A DNA stretch of 64,000 bases from Streptomyces camelliae (GTDB lineage Bacteria; Actinomycetota; Actinomycetes; Streptomycetales; Streptomycetaceae): positions 1,054,001 through 1,118,000 of the forward strand of contig NZ_CP115300.1 in NCBI RefSeq assembly GCF_027625935.1, written 5' to 3'. Below, piece by piece: positions 40,349 to 48,128 of this stretch. Position numbers and translations under genes: made by a program. Below the pieces are notes generated by a model. The model did no database searches, had not been told where the DNA came from, and saw only the letters and a list, made by a program, of their open reading frames with translations. Every line of letters begins with the position of its first letter. Within the stretch, counting starts at the first letter, position 1.

Positions 40349-40421
40349 CGGGCCGTGACTGGCGCTGAGGTGGAGTACCACCGGGGAGCGGCCCTGAGGT
40401 GGATGCCGCGCGCCTGGGCGA
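40349..40421 (+). promoter_or_regulatory. ZTP (pfl-motif) riboswitch upstream of folD
   Basis: The RNA has the conserved pfl blocks in order: CCGTGACTGGCGC (from 40353), GGTGGAGTACCACCGGGGAG (stem and loop, ending near 40388), and CCGCGCGCCTGGGC (40406-40419), which closes the pseudoknot. Riboswitches of this class bind ZTP/ZMP, purine intermediates that build up when formyl-folate runs short, and raise expression of folate genes. It ends about 30 bases before the folD start, close enough to control translation or early termination. The recognition is by motif, not by covariance search. Confidence 0.88.
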
Positions 40422-40450
40422 GAGAGTCGATCCGCTCAGGAGTGTGCAGC

Positions 40451-41296
40451 ATGACCCAGGCCCGTCTCATGGACGGCACCGCCCTCGCCCGCCGTATCGT
40501 CGAGGAGACCGCGAAGAAGGCCGCCGAGCTCACCGCGCGGACCGGTGTCACCCCTTGTCTCGCGACCGTGCTGGTCGGCGAGGACCCGGCATCGGTGACG
40601 TACGTCCGGATGAAGCAGAACCGCTGTCGCACGGCGGGGATCGCCTCCCGTCACGTGGCGCTGCCCGCCGCCACGACCACCGCCGAACTCGTGGGCACGC
40701 TGAGGGAGTTGTCCGCCGATCCGACGGTGCACGGCATCCTGCTGCAGCACCCGGTCGGCGACCACGTCGACGAGCGGGCCGCGTTCGAGGCGATCGCGCC
40801 GGAGAAGGACGTCGACGGGGTCACCTTCGCGTCCTTCGCCACGATGAGCTTCGGTCTGCCGGGCTTCGTGTCCTGCACGCCCGGCGGGATCATGCGGCTG
40901 CTGGACGAGTACGGCGTCGACCCCGCCGGGAAGCGGGCCGTGGTCGTGGGCCGCAGCGCGATCCTCGGCAAGCCGGTCGGCATGCTGCTGCTGGCCCGGG
41001 ACGCCACCGTGACCTACTGCCACTCGCGCACCGCGGACCTGTCGGCGGCGGTCCGGGAGGCCGACATCGTCGTCGCCGCCGTCGGCCGGCCCCGGCTGAT
41101 CCGCGGGCAGGACATCAAGCCCGGTGCCGTCGTGATCGACGCGGGCTACAACCCGGGCAACGTCGGCGACGTCGACTTCGACTCGGCCGTGGAGCGGGCC
41201 GCGCTGATCACTCCGGTGCCGGGTGGCGTCGGTCCGATGACCATCGCCACCCTTCTGGAGCAGACGGTCGCGGCCGCCGAGGCGACGGCCGCGTAG
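40451..41296 (+). CDS. folD: Methylenetetrahydrofolate dehydrogenase / methenyl-THF cyclohydrolase
   Basis: 281 residues from ATG at 40451, the first start after the riboswitch with AGGAG nearby. FolD signatures: YVRMKQNRCRTAGIASRHVA contains the catalytic Tyr and Lys region, LLQHPVGDHVDERAAFEAI, PEKDVDGVTFASFATMS, and the NADP site VVVGRSAILGKPVGMLLL, then TPVPGGVGPMTIATL. It interconverts 5,10-methylene- and 10-formyl-tetrahydrofolate for purine and Met synthesis. Having a single riboswitch-controlled folD here suggests a second copy elsewhere or the primary one. Convergent with the GH27 gene, 13 bp apart. Confidence 0.96.
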   Translation: MTQARLMDGTALARRIVEETAKKAAELTARTGVTPCLATVLVGEDPASVTYVRMKQNRCRTAGIASRHVALPAATTTAELVGTLRELSADPTVHGILLQHPVGDHVDERAAFEAIAPEKDVDGVTFASFATMSFGLPGFVSCTPGGIMRLLDEYGVDPAGKRAVVVGRSAILGKPVGMLLLARDATVTYCHSRTADLSAAVREADIVVAAVGRPRLIRGQDIKPGAVVIDAGYNPGNVGDVDFDSAVERAALITPVPGGVGPMTIATLLEQTVAAAEATAA

Positions 41297-41309
41297 GAGG
41301 CCCCGGCGC

Positions 41310-43280
41310 TCAGGTCCGGGACCACTTCTGGTTGTCCTGCCCGTTGCAGGTCCACAGGACCAGTGACGTGCCGTTGCCCGTGGCCGCGTTGTAGGCGTCC
41401 AGGCAGAGTCCGGCGTGGACGTTGGTGAGCGTGCCGTCGGCGCTCAGTGTCCACTTCTGGTTGTCCTGGCCGTTGCAGTCCCAGAGCACGACCTTGGTGC
41501 CGTCGGTGGTGCCGAGGTTGTAGGCGTCGAGGCACTTGTCGCCGTAGACCACCAGTTCCTTGCGGGAGGTGTACGTCCAGGCCTGGTTGGCGCCGCCGTT
41601 GCAGTCCCACAGCTCGGCCTGCGTGCCGTTGGTGATCGTGTTGTCGTAGATGTCCGCGCAGCGCCCGGACTGCTTGCCCACCAGCAGCGTGCCGTTCGTG
41701 CCCGGAAGGGGGCGGACGGTGAGGGCGCCCAGGGCCGGACCGCCGCTCACCGCAAGGGAGTTGGCGGCTCCCTTGGTGAGGTTCACCTGGACCGAGACCG
41801 TGCCCTGGGCGGCACCGGTCGGCGGGAAGGAGACCGCGGTGGCGGTCTGCCCGTCGACCCGGAGCGTGCCGGTGACGGGCGTGGAGCCGGTGTTGGTGTA
41901 GGCGATGTCGACGACGTCGAGTCCGGTGCTCGCGGCGCTCACCCCGGTGAACGTGCCGGTGGAGGTGGCCGTGTAGCCGCTGCTCGCCGCCTCGGTGCCG
42001 CTCACTTTGAGCATGACCGAGCCGCCCGCCGGGACGCTGGTGGTGTAACTCGTGGCGTACGAACCGAGGTTCGCCCGCGCCCACAGGTCCCGCACGCTCG
42101 CCGTGGCGCCGGTCAGGCCGAGGTCGGACCAGCGGACGGTGATGTTCTGCGTGGTGGAGGTGCGGTTCAGCAGCACCACGGCCCGGTTGCCGGTGCCGGC
42201 CAGGACCTTGCCGTAGACCTGGAGTCCGGTGGTGTCCTCGGCGACCTTGACGCCCTGGAGGCCGCGCGGGTCCTGGTCGACGGCGACGACGTCCGGGTTC
42301 GTGAGGATCCCGGCGGTCTCGCTCGTCATCGTCGTCAGGTCGTTGCCGGCCAGCAGCGGGGCGCCGGAGATCGCCCACAGGGCCATGTGGGTGCGGTTCT
42401 GCGCGGCGGTGAAGCCCGGCATGCCGGTCATCAGCATGTCGGGGTCGTTGTAGTAGCCGGTGTGCTGGGCGGCCGGGTGCTGGGCCTGGTCGAAGTTGGA
42501 CAGCATGTTCGCCTGGGAGGGTGCGTTGCCGTAGTAGATGATGTCCGTGCTGGTGCGCCACATGGTGGCGAGGCCGGGCGCCCAGTTCCAGGGGTTCTGC
42601 TTGCCCCAGTTGCACACGGAGAGGGTGAGCGGGCGGCCGGTGGCCGCGGTGGCGTCGGTGACGGCGAAGCTGATCGCCTGGTACGTCGTCGCCGCGTTCA
42701 GTCCCTCGGCGTCGCCGCCGCACCAGTCGACCTTGACGAAGTCGAAGCCCCACTTCGAGAACTGGAGCATGTCCTGGTCGTAGTGGCCCTCGCTGCCGGT
42801 GTTCGGGGCGGCGGGGCGGCCGGTCGGGTAGTAGTAGCCGCAGCCGTTCTTGCCGGCGTCGGTGTAGATGCCGGCCTTCAGGCCCTTGCTGTGGATGTAG
42901 CCGGCGATGGCGCTCATGCCGCCGGGCCACTCACCGGTGTCGACGGTGATGTTGCCGGCGCTGTCGCGGGTGCCCTGCCACCAGCCCTCGTCGATGTTGA
43001 TGTACTTGTAGCCGGCGGCGGGAAGGCCTGCCGCGACGAACGCGTCGACCTGCTGCTTGATGACGTTGTAGTCGATCTTCGCGGCGAAGCTGTTCCAGGA
43101 GGCCCAGCCCATCGGCGCAGTGGGCACGGGGATCTGACGGACCGTCGCCGCCTGGGCGGTGCCCGGCTGGGCGAAGAGCAGAGCGGCGGCCGCGGTCAGG
43201 GCCAGGACCAACGCGCGTACGGCGGTGGTTCTGCAGCGGCGTACGAAGCCTTCGGCGGTCGGACGGGGTGGGGGGTACAT
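41310..43280 (-). CDS. Secreted GH27 alpha-galactosidase with ricin-type (CBM13) domain
   Basis: 656 residues from ATG at 43280. After a basic/hydrophobic signal ending AQPGTAQAA, the GH27 barrel starts MGWASWNSFAAKIDYNVIKQ. The nucleophile Asp185 lies in FDFVKVDWCGG and the acid/base Asp281 in YYNDPDMLM. A linker sandwich and NPCBM-like segment follow, then a C-terminal ricin B lectin trefoil with repeats ending QAWTY, QKWTL and QKWSR. It removes alpha-linked galactose from galactomannans or oligosaccharides outside the cell. An inverted repeat lies just upstream. Confidence 0.95.
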   Translation of the reverse strand: MYPPPRPTAEGFVRRCRTTAVRALVLALTAAAALLFAQPGTAQAATVRQIPVPTAPMGWASWNSFAAKIDYNVIKQQVDAFVAAGLPAAGYKYINIDEGWWQGTRDSAGNITVDTGEWPGGMSAIAGYIHSKGLKAGIYTDAGKNGCGYYYPTGRPAAPNTGSEGHYDQDMLQFSKWGFDFVKVDWCGGDAEGLNAATTYQAISFAVTDATAATGRPLTLSVCNWGKQNPWNWAPGLATMWRTSTDIIYYGNAPSQANMLSNFDQAQHPAAQHTGYYNDPDMLMTGMPGFTAAQNRTHMALWAISGAPLLAGNDLTTMTSETAGILTNPDVVAVDQDPRGLQGVKVAEDTTGLQVYGKVLAGTGNRAVVLLNRTSTTQNITVRWSDLGLTGATASVRDLWARANLGSYATSYTTSVPAGGSVMLKVSGTEAASSGYTATSTGTFTGVSAASTGLDVVDIAYTNTGSTPVTGTLRVDGQTATAVSFPPTGAAQGTVSVQVNLTKGAANSLAVSGGPALGALTVRPLPGTNGTLLVGKQSGRCADIYDNTITNGTQAELWDCNGGANQAWTYTSRKELVVYGDKCLDAYNLGTTDGTKVVLWDCNGQDNQKWTLSADGTLTNVHAGLCLDAYNAATGNGTSLVLWTCNGQDNQKWSRT

Positions 43281-43328
43281 CGGCGCCTCCGCGTGCGGAC
43301 GGATTCCACGCTGATCGACAGGGCGTGC

Positions 43329-43363
43329 GTTCGATATCCCGGACATAGATCGGTGAATCGAAC
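43329..43363. promoter_or_regulatory. Inverted repeat upstream of the GH27 gene
   Basis: GTTCGAT (43329-43335) and ATCGAAC (43357-43363) are perfect inverted copies separated by 21 bp, about 50-80 bp upstream of the GH27 start. Candidate sugar-regulator operator. Confidence 0.45.
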
Positions 43364-43486
43364 GTGTCGCGCGCCGACGGTAGAGCCGCACGAGGGTGAA
43401 GTCAACGGCTGCGGCAGAGGTGAACCGGCCGTCCACGCCGGGCATTTCGGCCCGCGCGGGGCGCGCTGCCGCCATACTTGGTCATC

Positions 43487-44731
43487 GTGCGCATTGCGAT
43501 CATGACGGCCGGTTCCCGGGGCGATGTCGCCCCCTACACCGGGCTGGGACACCGACTCGCGCTCGCCGGGCACGAGGTCACCCTGGTCACCCACGCACGC
43601 TTCGAGCCTCTGGTCACGGGCTCCGGCATACGGTTCCACGGGCTGCCCGTCGATCCGCGGGCGGAGCTGGAGTCACCGCGCGGCCGGGGTCTGCACCGCA
43701 GCGCGAGTGAGGCCACGAAGCTGCTGCGCCTTGCGGACCTGGCCCGTCGGGTCGTCGGGCGGATGACCGAGGACCTGCTCACGGCGGCCCGGGACAGCGA
43801 GGTGCTCCTGCTGTCCGCCTCCCTGGCCCCGCTCGGCCACACGATCGCTGAGGGCCTGCGACTGCCGAGCATGGGCGTCTACCTCCAACCCCTCTGCGGC
43901 ACCCGGGAGTTCGCGCCGCCTGTCCTCGGCGGCGGCTCCTGGGGGCCGACGGCCAACCGGGTCGCCGGGCACGGGGTCTGTCTCGCCACGGAACACATCT
44001 TCAGGCACGCCGTACCCGGGCTGCGCAGGCGGCTCGGGCTGCCGGCGCTGCGGGCCGGTGCCGCACTGCGGGCCCGGGAGCGACGCCTCTGGCCGGTGCA
44101 CCACGGCTTCAGTCCTCTGGTGGTGCCGCGCCCCCGGGACTGGCGGCCGCGCCTCACGGTGAGCGGCTACTGGTGGCCGTACGACACGGAGGACCAACTC
44201 CCCTGCAAGCTACGGGAGTTCCTGGACTCGGGCCCTGCGCCGGTCTTCGTCGGGCTGGGCAGTGCCACCGTGCCGGACGCCGGGCGGCTCAGCGCCCAGG
44301 TGGTCGCGGCGCTGCGGCGGGCGGGGCTGCGCGGGGTGATCCAGCGCGGCTGGGGCGGGCTCGCGGCCGACGGCGACGACATGCTGACCATCGGCGACGT
44401 GCCGCACGCGCTGCTCTTCCCCCGCCTGGCCGCCGTGGTCCACCATGCGGGCGCGGGCACGACCGCGGCGGGACTGCGCGCCGGGGTGCCGGCCGTGCCG
44501 GTGCCGGTCCAGTTCGACGCGGGCTTCTGGTCCACCCGCCTGATCACCCTGGGCGTCGCCCCCGCCGCCGTACCCCTGCGGCGCCTGACCGTGGACGCCC
44601 TGTCCTCGGCCCTGGTACGAGCCACGCGCGAGCCGGTGTACCGGGACCGCGCCCGCACCCTCGGCACCCGCATCCGCGCCGAGGACGGCGCCGCCCCGGT
44701 GCTGGCCGCACTGGAGCGGCTGGGCGGCTGA
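43487..44731 (+). CDS. Glycosyltransferase (GT1/UGT-type, macrolide-glycosyltransferase-like)
   Basis: 414 residues. GTG at 43487 is preferred: CATACT at 43473-43478 would place the transcription start about on this codon (leaderless); a TTG nine bases upstream is the alternative. RIAIMTAGSRGDVAPYTGLG is the classical GT1 start, and the C-terminal sugar-nucleotide site has FPRLAAVVHHAGAGTTAAGL with PVPVQFDAGFWSTRL. Such enzymes glucosylate lipids, sterols or natural products, including inactivated macrolides. No acceptor can be inferred. Confidence 0.9.
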   Translation: MRIAIMTAGSRGDVAPYTGLGHRLALAGHEVTLVTHARFEPLVTGSGIRFHGLPVDPRAELESPRGRGLHRSASEATKLLRLADLARRVVGRMTEDLLTAARDSEVLLLSASLAPLGHTIAEGLRLPSMGVYLQPLCGTREFAPPVLGGGSWGPTANRVAGHGVCLATEHIFRHAVPGLRRRLGLPALRAGAALRARERRLWPVHHGFSPLVVPRPRDWRPRLTVSGYWWPYDTEDQLPCKLREFLDSGPAPVFVGLGSATVPDAGRLSAQVVAALRRAGLRGVIQRGWGGLAADGDDMLTIGDVPHALLFPRLAAVVHHAGAGTTAAGLRAGVPAVPVPVQFDAGFWSTRLITLGVAPAAVPLRRLTVDALSSALVRATREPVYRDRARTLGTRIRAEDGAAPVLAALERLGG

Positions 44732-44816
44732 GCCGCGCGACCCGGCCGGGAGCGGCCGCGGCGGCCGGCTCCGGCGTGCGCCGTCGGTGCCGGCCACCGT
44801 GGCCCCTGCCCGAAAG

Positions 44817-45842
44817 TCAGCTGTACGTGAGTACCATGCGGAAGCGGGCGCCGCCCGAGAGCATCTTCTGGAAGGCGCCGCCCACATCGTCCAGCGGCAC
44901 GGTCTCGGTCATCGGACGGATGCCGTGCAGGGCGCTGAACTCCATGGTGTCCTGCACGTCCTGCGCGGTGCCGGAGGGGTGGCCGCGCACGACGCGGGCG
45001 CCCATGATCAGCTGGAGCGGGCTGATGCCCATGGGGTCGGGATCCGCGCCGATGACGACCAGTTCGCCGCGCGGTGCGAGGCCGTCCACGGTGGCCGTGA
45101 TGGCGGCGGAGTTGCCGGCGGTGGCCAGCACGACGTTCGCGCCGCCCAGAGACTGCAGGGCCTCGGCGACCGGCGTGTCCGCGGTGCTGTCGATGTAGTG
45201 GTGGGCGCCCAGCCGCTTGGCGAAGTCGGCCTTCTCCGCGCCGCGGGCGATCGCCACGGTCTCGAAGCCCATCGCCGCCGCGTACTGCACCCCGAGATGG
45301 CCGAGGCCGCCGAGGCCGAGCACCGCGACCAGGTCGCCCGGCCGGGCGGAGCTGCGCCGCAGCCCGTTGAACGTGGTCACGCCCGCACAGGCCATCGGCC
45401 CGGCGTCGCTCGCCGCGAGCGCGTCCGGGATCCGGGCCAGGGCGTCGACGGGCGCGATCACCTTCTCCGCGAAGCCTCCGTCGTAGGCCCACCCGGGCAC
45501 CTTCAGGCTCGCGCACAGGATGAAGTCACCCTTGCGGCACGGCTTGCAGTGCCCGCAGCTGCCGCCGAACCAGCCGACCGCCACCCGGTCCCCGACCTGC
45601 CAGCCCGCGTCCTGCGCGCCCGCGCCGAGCGTCTCGACGTGCCCGGCGATCTCGTGCCCGGGGACCTCGGGGAAGGTGATGCCCGGCATCGCGGCGTGCA
45701 CGAACATGGCGTCGCTGTGGCAGATGCCGCACGCCTCGACGGCGATCCGCACCTGGCCGGGCCCCGGCTCCGGCACCTCGCGCTCCGCCAGCTCGAACGA
45801 ACCGCCCGCGCTCATCACCTGCGCGACTCGATAGGTACTCAT
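44817..45842 (-). CDS. Zinc-dependent alcohol dehydrogenase (NAD(P)-type)
   Basis: 341 residues from ATG at 45842; the open frame upstream is not coding-like. Catalytic zinc ligands are in ACGICHSDAMFVHAAMPG and EVPGHEIAGHVE; structural zinc in CGHCKPCRKGDFILC; cofactor site LVAVLGLGGLGHLGVQYAAA. It resembles the zinc alcohol dehydrogenases of Streptomyces acting on primary alcohols/aldehydes. The TetR gene lies 164 bp upstream on the same strand, so the pair may be one unit or separately promoted. Confidence 0.92.
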   Translation of the reverse strand: MSTYRVAQVMSAGGSFELAEREVPEPGPGQVRIAVEACGICHSDAMFVHAAMPGITFPEVPGHEIAGHVETLGAGAQDAGWQVGDRVAVGWFGGSCGHCKPCRKGDFILCASLKVPGWAYDGGFAEKVIAPVDALARIPDALAASDAGPMACAGVTTFNGLRRSSARPGDLVAVLGLGGLGHLGVQYAAAMGFETVAIARGAEKADFAKRLGAHHYIDSTADTPVAEALQSLGGANVVLATAGNSAAITATVDGLAPRGELVVIGADPDPMGISPLQLIMGARVVRGHPSGTAQDVQDTMEFSALHGIRPMTETVPLDDVGGAFQKMLSGGARFRMVLTYS

Positions 45843-46006
45843 CACACGCTCTCCTGTGTCTCGCGGTGTGCCGGCCGCTGCGGAGCACGGGTACGACCGC
45901 CCCCGCACCAGCAGACCAGCTCCGGGCCGATCCCGCGCGCCGAGCGATACGAAACGGGCCTTGACCTGGGACGACAGGGGAAGGGCCACGTCACCCGGGT
46001 CACGGG

Positions 46007-46669
46007 TCATGCGGCCCGGGGGCGCCAGCCTTCCGGCCGGAGCATCCCCAGCAACAGCCGCACCAGCTCCTCCACCAACTCGTCCAGCGTGGCGTCCACC
46101 CAGCCGGCGCTCCAGTCGTGCAGGAGGCCGTTGACACTGCCGATGAAGGCCGTGGCGGCGAGCCGGTAGTCCCGGGGCGCCGCCTCCCCGCGCACCACGG
46201 CCGCGTCCGCCTCGGCGCGGATGAGGTCGACCCAGCGGGCCCGGCGGGCCAGCCGCTGCTCCTCCAGGCGAGGGCTGACGCCGACGATCTCCACGAAGGT
46301 GATGCGGATACGGCGCGGGTCGCAGGTGACGTCGGAGGCGTAGGCGCGGAAGAGCACCGCGGCCCGTTCGGCCAGCGGCAGGCCGTCCGCCCCGGCGAGG
46401 GCCGCCAGCACGGCCTGTTCGGCCCAGCCGTTGACCTCCAGGTGCAGCGCGGCGAGGACGTCCTCCAGGGTGCGGAACTCCTCGTAGAACTGGCGCGTGG
46501 ACAGGCCGGCGGCCTGGCTGAGCGCGGCGACCGTCGTCCCCCGGTAGCCGGGGGCGCCGCCGAACAGCTCCATGGCCGCGTCCAGGAATCGCCGGCGCCG
46601 CTCGGCCTGCCGCTCCTCGGCGGATCTGCCGCCGTAGCGGCCCGTCGGAGCCCTGAGCCTGCCCGTCAC
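46007..46669 (-). CDS. TetR-family transcriptional regulator
   Basis: 220 residues from GTG at 46669, preceded by GGAGGGGGAG. N-terminal helix-turn-helix: RRRRFLDAAMELFGGAPGYR, TTVAALSQAAGLSTRQFYEE, FRTLEDVLAAL. The C-terminal domain (LEVNGWAEQAVLAALAG, RIRITFVEIVGVSPRLEEQR) resembles regulators of fatty-acid, lipid or drug genes. A 16-bp palindrome lies 74-90 bp upstream near the divergent YVTN gene, and a similar site precedes the GH5 gene at 50037. So it likely represses those genes and itself. Confidence 0.9.
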   Translation of the reverse strand: MTGRLRAPTGRYGGRSAEERQAERRRRFLDAAMELFGGAPGYRGTTVAALSQAAGLSTRQFYEEFRTLEDVLAALHLEVNGWAEQAVLAALAGADGLPLAERAAVLFRAYASDVTCDPRRIRITFVEIVGVSPRLEEQRLARRARWVDLIRAEADAAVVRGEAAPRDYRLAATAFIGSVNGLLHDWSAGWVDATLDELVEELVRLLLGMLRPEGWRPRAA

Positions 46670-46742
46670 GTCTCCCCCTCCGTCCGCCGTCCCGACCCCA
46701 ATCTTGTCGTGCACACCTCTTGTCGAGTAACCGGCCCTCTCC

Positions 46743-46758
46743 TTACTTTTCAGTAAGT
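46743..46758. promoter_or_regulatory. Predicted TetR operator (perfect inverted repeat)
   Basis: CTTACT-TTTC-AGTAAG, 6-bp arms with a 4-bp spacer, between the divergent TetR and YVTN-protein genes. The same layout recurs at 50037-50052 as CTGACT-CAGA-AGTAAG, and flanking bases agree too (AGTAAGTT[C/G]ACT). Confidence 0.65.
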
Positions 46759-46808
46759 TCACTGTGAATGCGCCCGTGTTCAGATTCCCCCGAGGAAAGA
46801 GAGCAGTC

Positions 46809-48053
46809 ATGCCTGCCTCCAGAACCAGGCACCTGTGCTCCGTGGCCGCCGCCCTCGCCCTGACCGTCGCCGGACCGGCGACGGCCGCCTCCGCCGCCGA
46901 CGACGGCCTGCGCGAGGTGATGTTCGTCGGCAACAACTGGGACGGCACCGCCGATGTCATCAAGTCCTCCGGCGACTTCGCGAAGATCGGCCGGATCAAC
47001 GTCATCCCCGACAAGGCGGAGCGGCTCGCCGAGATCAACGCCGATCCGATCAAGTGGATCTACTACACGTCCATCCGCGACCAGGTCGGCCAGGGGCACG
47101 ACCAGTACGTGGACGACATGTACTCCACGCCCGACGGCCGGTCCGTGGTCGTCTCCCGGCCGAGCTTCGCCGACGTCGTCTCCATCGACCTGGCCACCGA
47201 CAAGGTCAACTGGCGCTTCCCGGTGGCCGGTTACCGCGCCGACCACATGGCGGTCTCGCCCGACGGCACCCGGGTCGCGGTGTCGGCCTCGACCGCGAAC
47301 AAGGTGCAGGTGCTGGACATCGACACCGGCAAGGAACTGGGCGAGTTCGACACCGGCGACAAGCCGCACGAGAATTTCTTCACCAATGGCGGCACATACA
47401 TCTGGAACATGTCCATCGGCGAGGTCACCACGTCCCTCGACGCGCCGGGGTGGGACTGGACCAAGGGCGACCGCCACATCACGATCGTCGACGCGACCAC
47501 GTTCAAGCAGGTCAAGACCATCGACATGCGGCAGCGGCTGGACGCGATCGGGCTGAAGGACTTCTCGGACGCGGTCCGGCCCGCCGCCTTCACGCCCGAC
47601 TGGTCCAAGCTGTACTTCCAGGTGTCCTTCTTCAACGGCTTCCTGGAGTACGACGTGGCCGCCGACAAGATCACCCGGGTGAAGACACTGCCGGAGAACC
47701 CGGCGACCAACCCGGACCGCACCACCTGGCTGCTGGACTCGCGCCACCACGGTATCTCCATGAACCCCGAGGGCACCAAGCTGTGTGTCGCCGGGACCAT
47801 GGACAACTACGCCACCGTGGTCGACCGGGCCTCCTTCGACGTCGGCCCGCTCATCACCGCGTCGACGCCGTACTGGGCGACCGTCAGCGGCGACGGCAAG
47901 GACTGCATCATCTCCGAGGCCGGCGCCGACCAGGTCACGGCCATCGACTTCGCGACCGGTCAGAAGGTGCTGTCCGTTCCGGTCGGCGACCATCCGCAGC
48001 GCGTCCGGCTGGGGCACGTCCAGGCCGACTGGACGAGTCCGAGCGGGAGTTGA
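46809..48053 (+). CDS. Secreted YVTN beta-propeller protein (YncE-like)
   Basis: 414 residues from ATG at 46809 with GAGGAAAGAG upstream; a signal peptide (RHLCSVAAALALTVAGPATA) follows. The rest is repeats of four-stranded blades, with motifs such as SPDGTRVAVSASTANKVQVL, DIDTGKELGEFDTGDKPHE and VAAVSGDGKDCIISEAGADQ-like segments (GDGKDCIISEAGADQVTAID at the end). Propellers of this type bind partners or quinones but have no known catalysis. Divergent from the TetR gene with an operator between. It ends at a strong hairpin facing the GH5 gene. Confidence 0.88.
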   Translation: MPASRTRHLCSVAAALALTVAGPATAASAADDGLREVMFVGNNWDGTADVIKSSGDFAKIGRINVIPDKAERLAEINADPIKWIYYTSIRDQVGQGHDQYVDDMYSTPDGRSVVVSRPSFADVVSIDLATDKVNWRFPVAGYRADHMAVSPDGTRVAVSASTANKVQVLDIDTGKELGEFDTGDKPHENFFTNGGTYIWNMSIGEVTTSLDAPGWDWTKGDRHITIVDATTFKQVKTIDMRQRLDAIGLKDFSDAVRPAAFTPDWSKLYFQVSFFNGFLEYDVAADKITRVKTLPENPATNPDRTTWLLDSRHHGISMNPEGTKLCVAGTMDNYATVVDRASFDVGPLITASTPYWATVSGDGKDCIISEAGADQVTAIDFATGQKVLSVPVGDHPQRVRLGHVQADWTSPSGS

Positions 48054-48060
48054 GCGCCGG

Positions 48061-48103
48061 CGGCCTCCGGGGTTCCCCCACCCCCACCCCACCCCGGAGG
48101 CCG
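48061..48103. terminator. Bidirectional terminator hairpin
   Basis: CGGCCTCCGGGG and its complement CCCCGGAGGCCG form a perfect 12-bp stem with a pyrimidine-rich 19-base loop between the convergent YVTN and GH5 genes; CTTCTTT follows on the plus strand. Confidence 0.8.
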
Positions 48104-48128
48104 TACGGCTTCTTTCCGTTCAGGCGTC

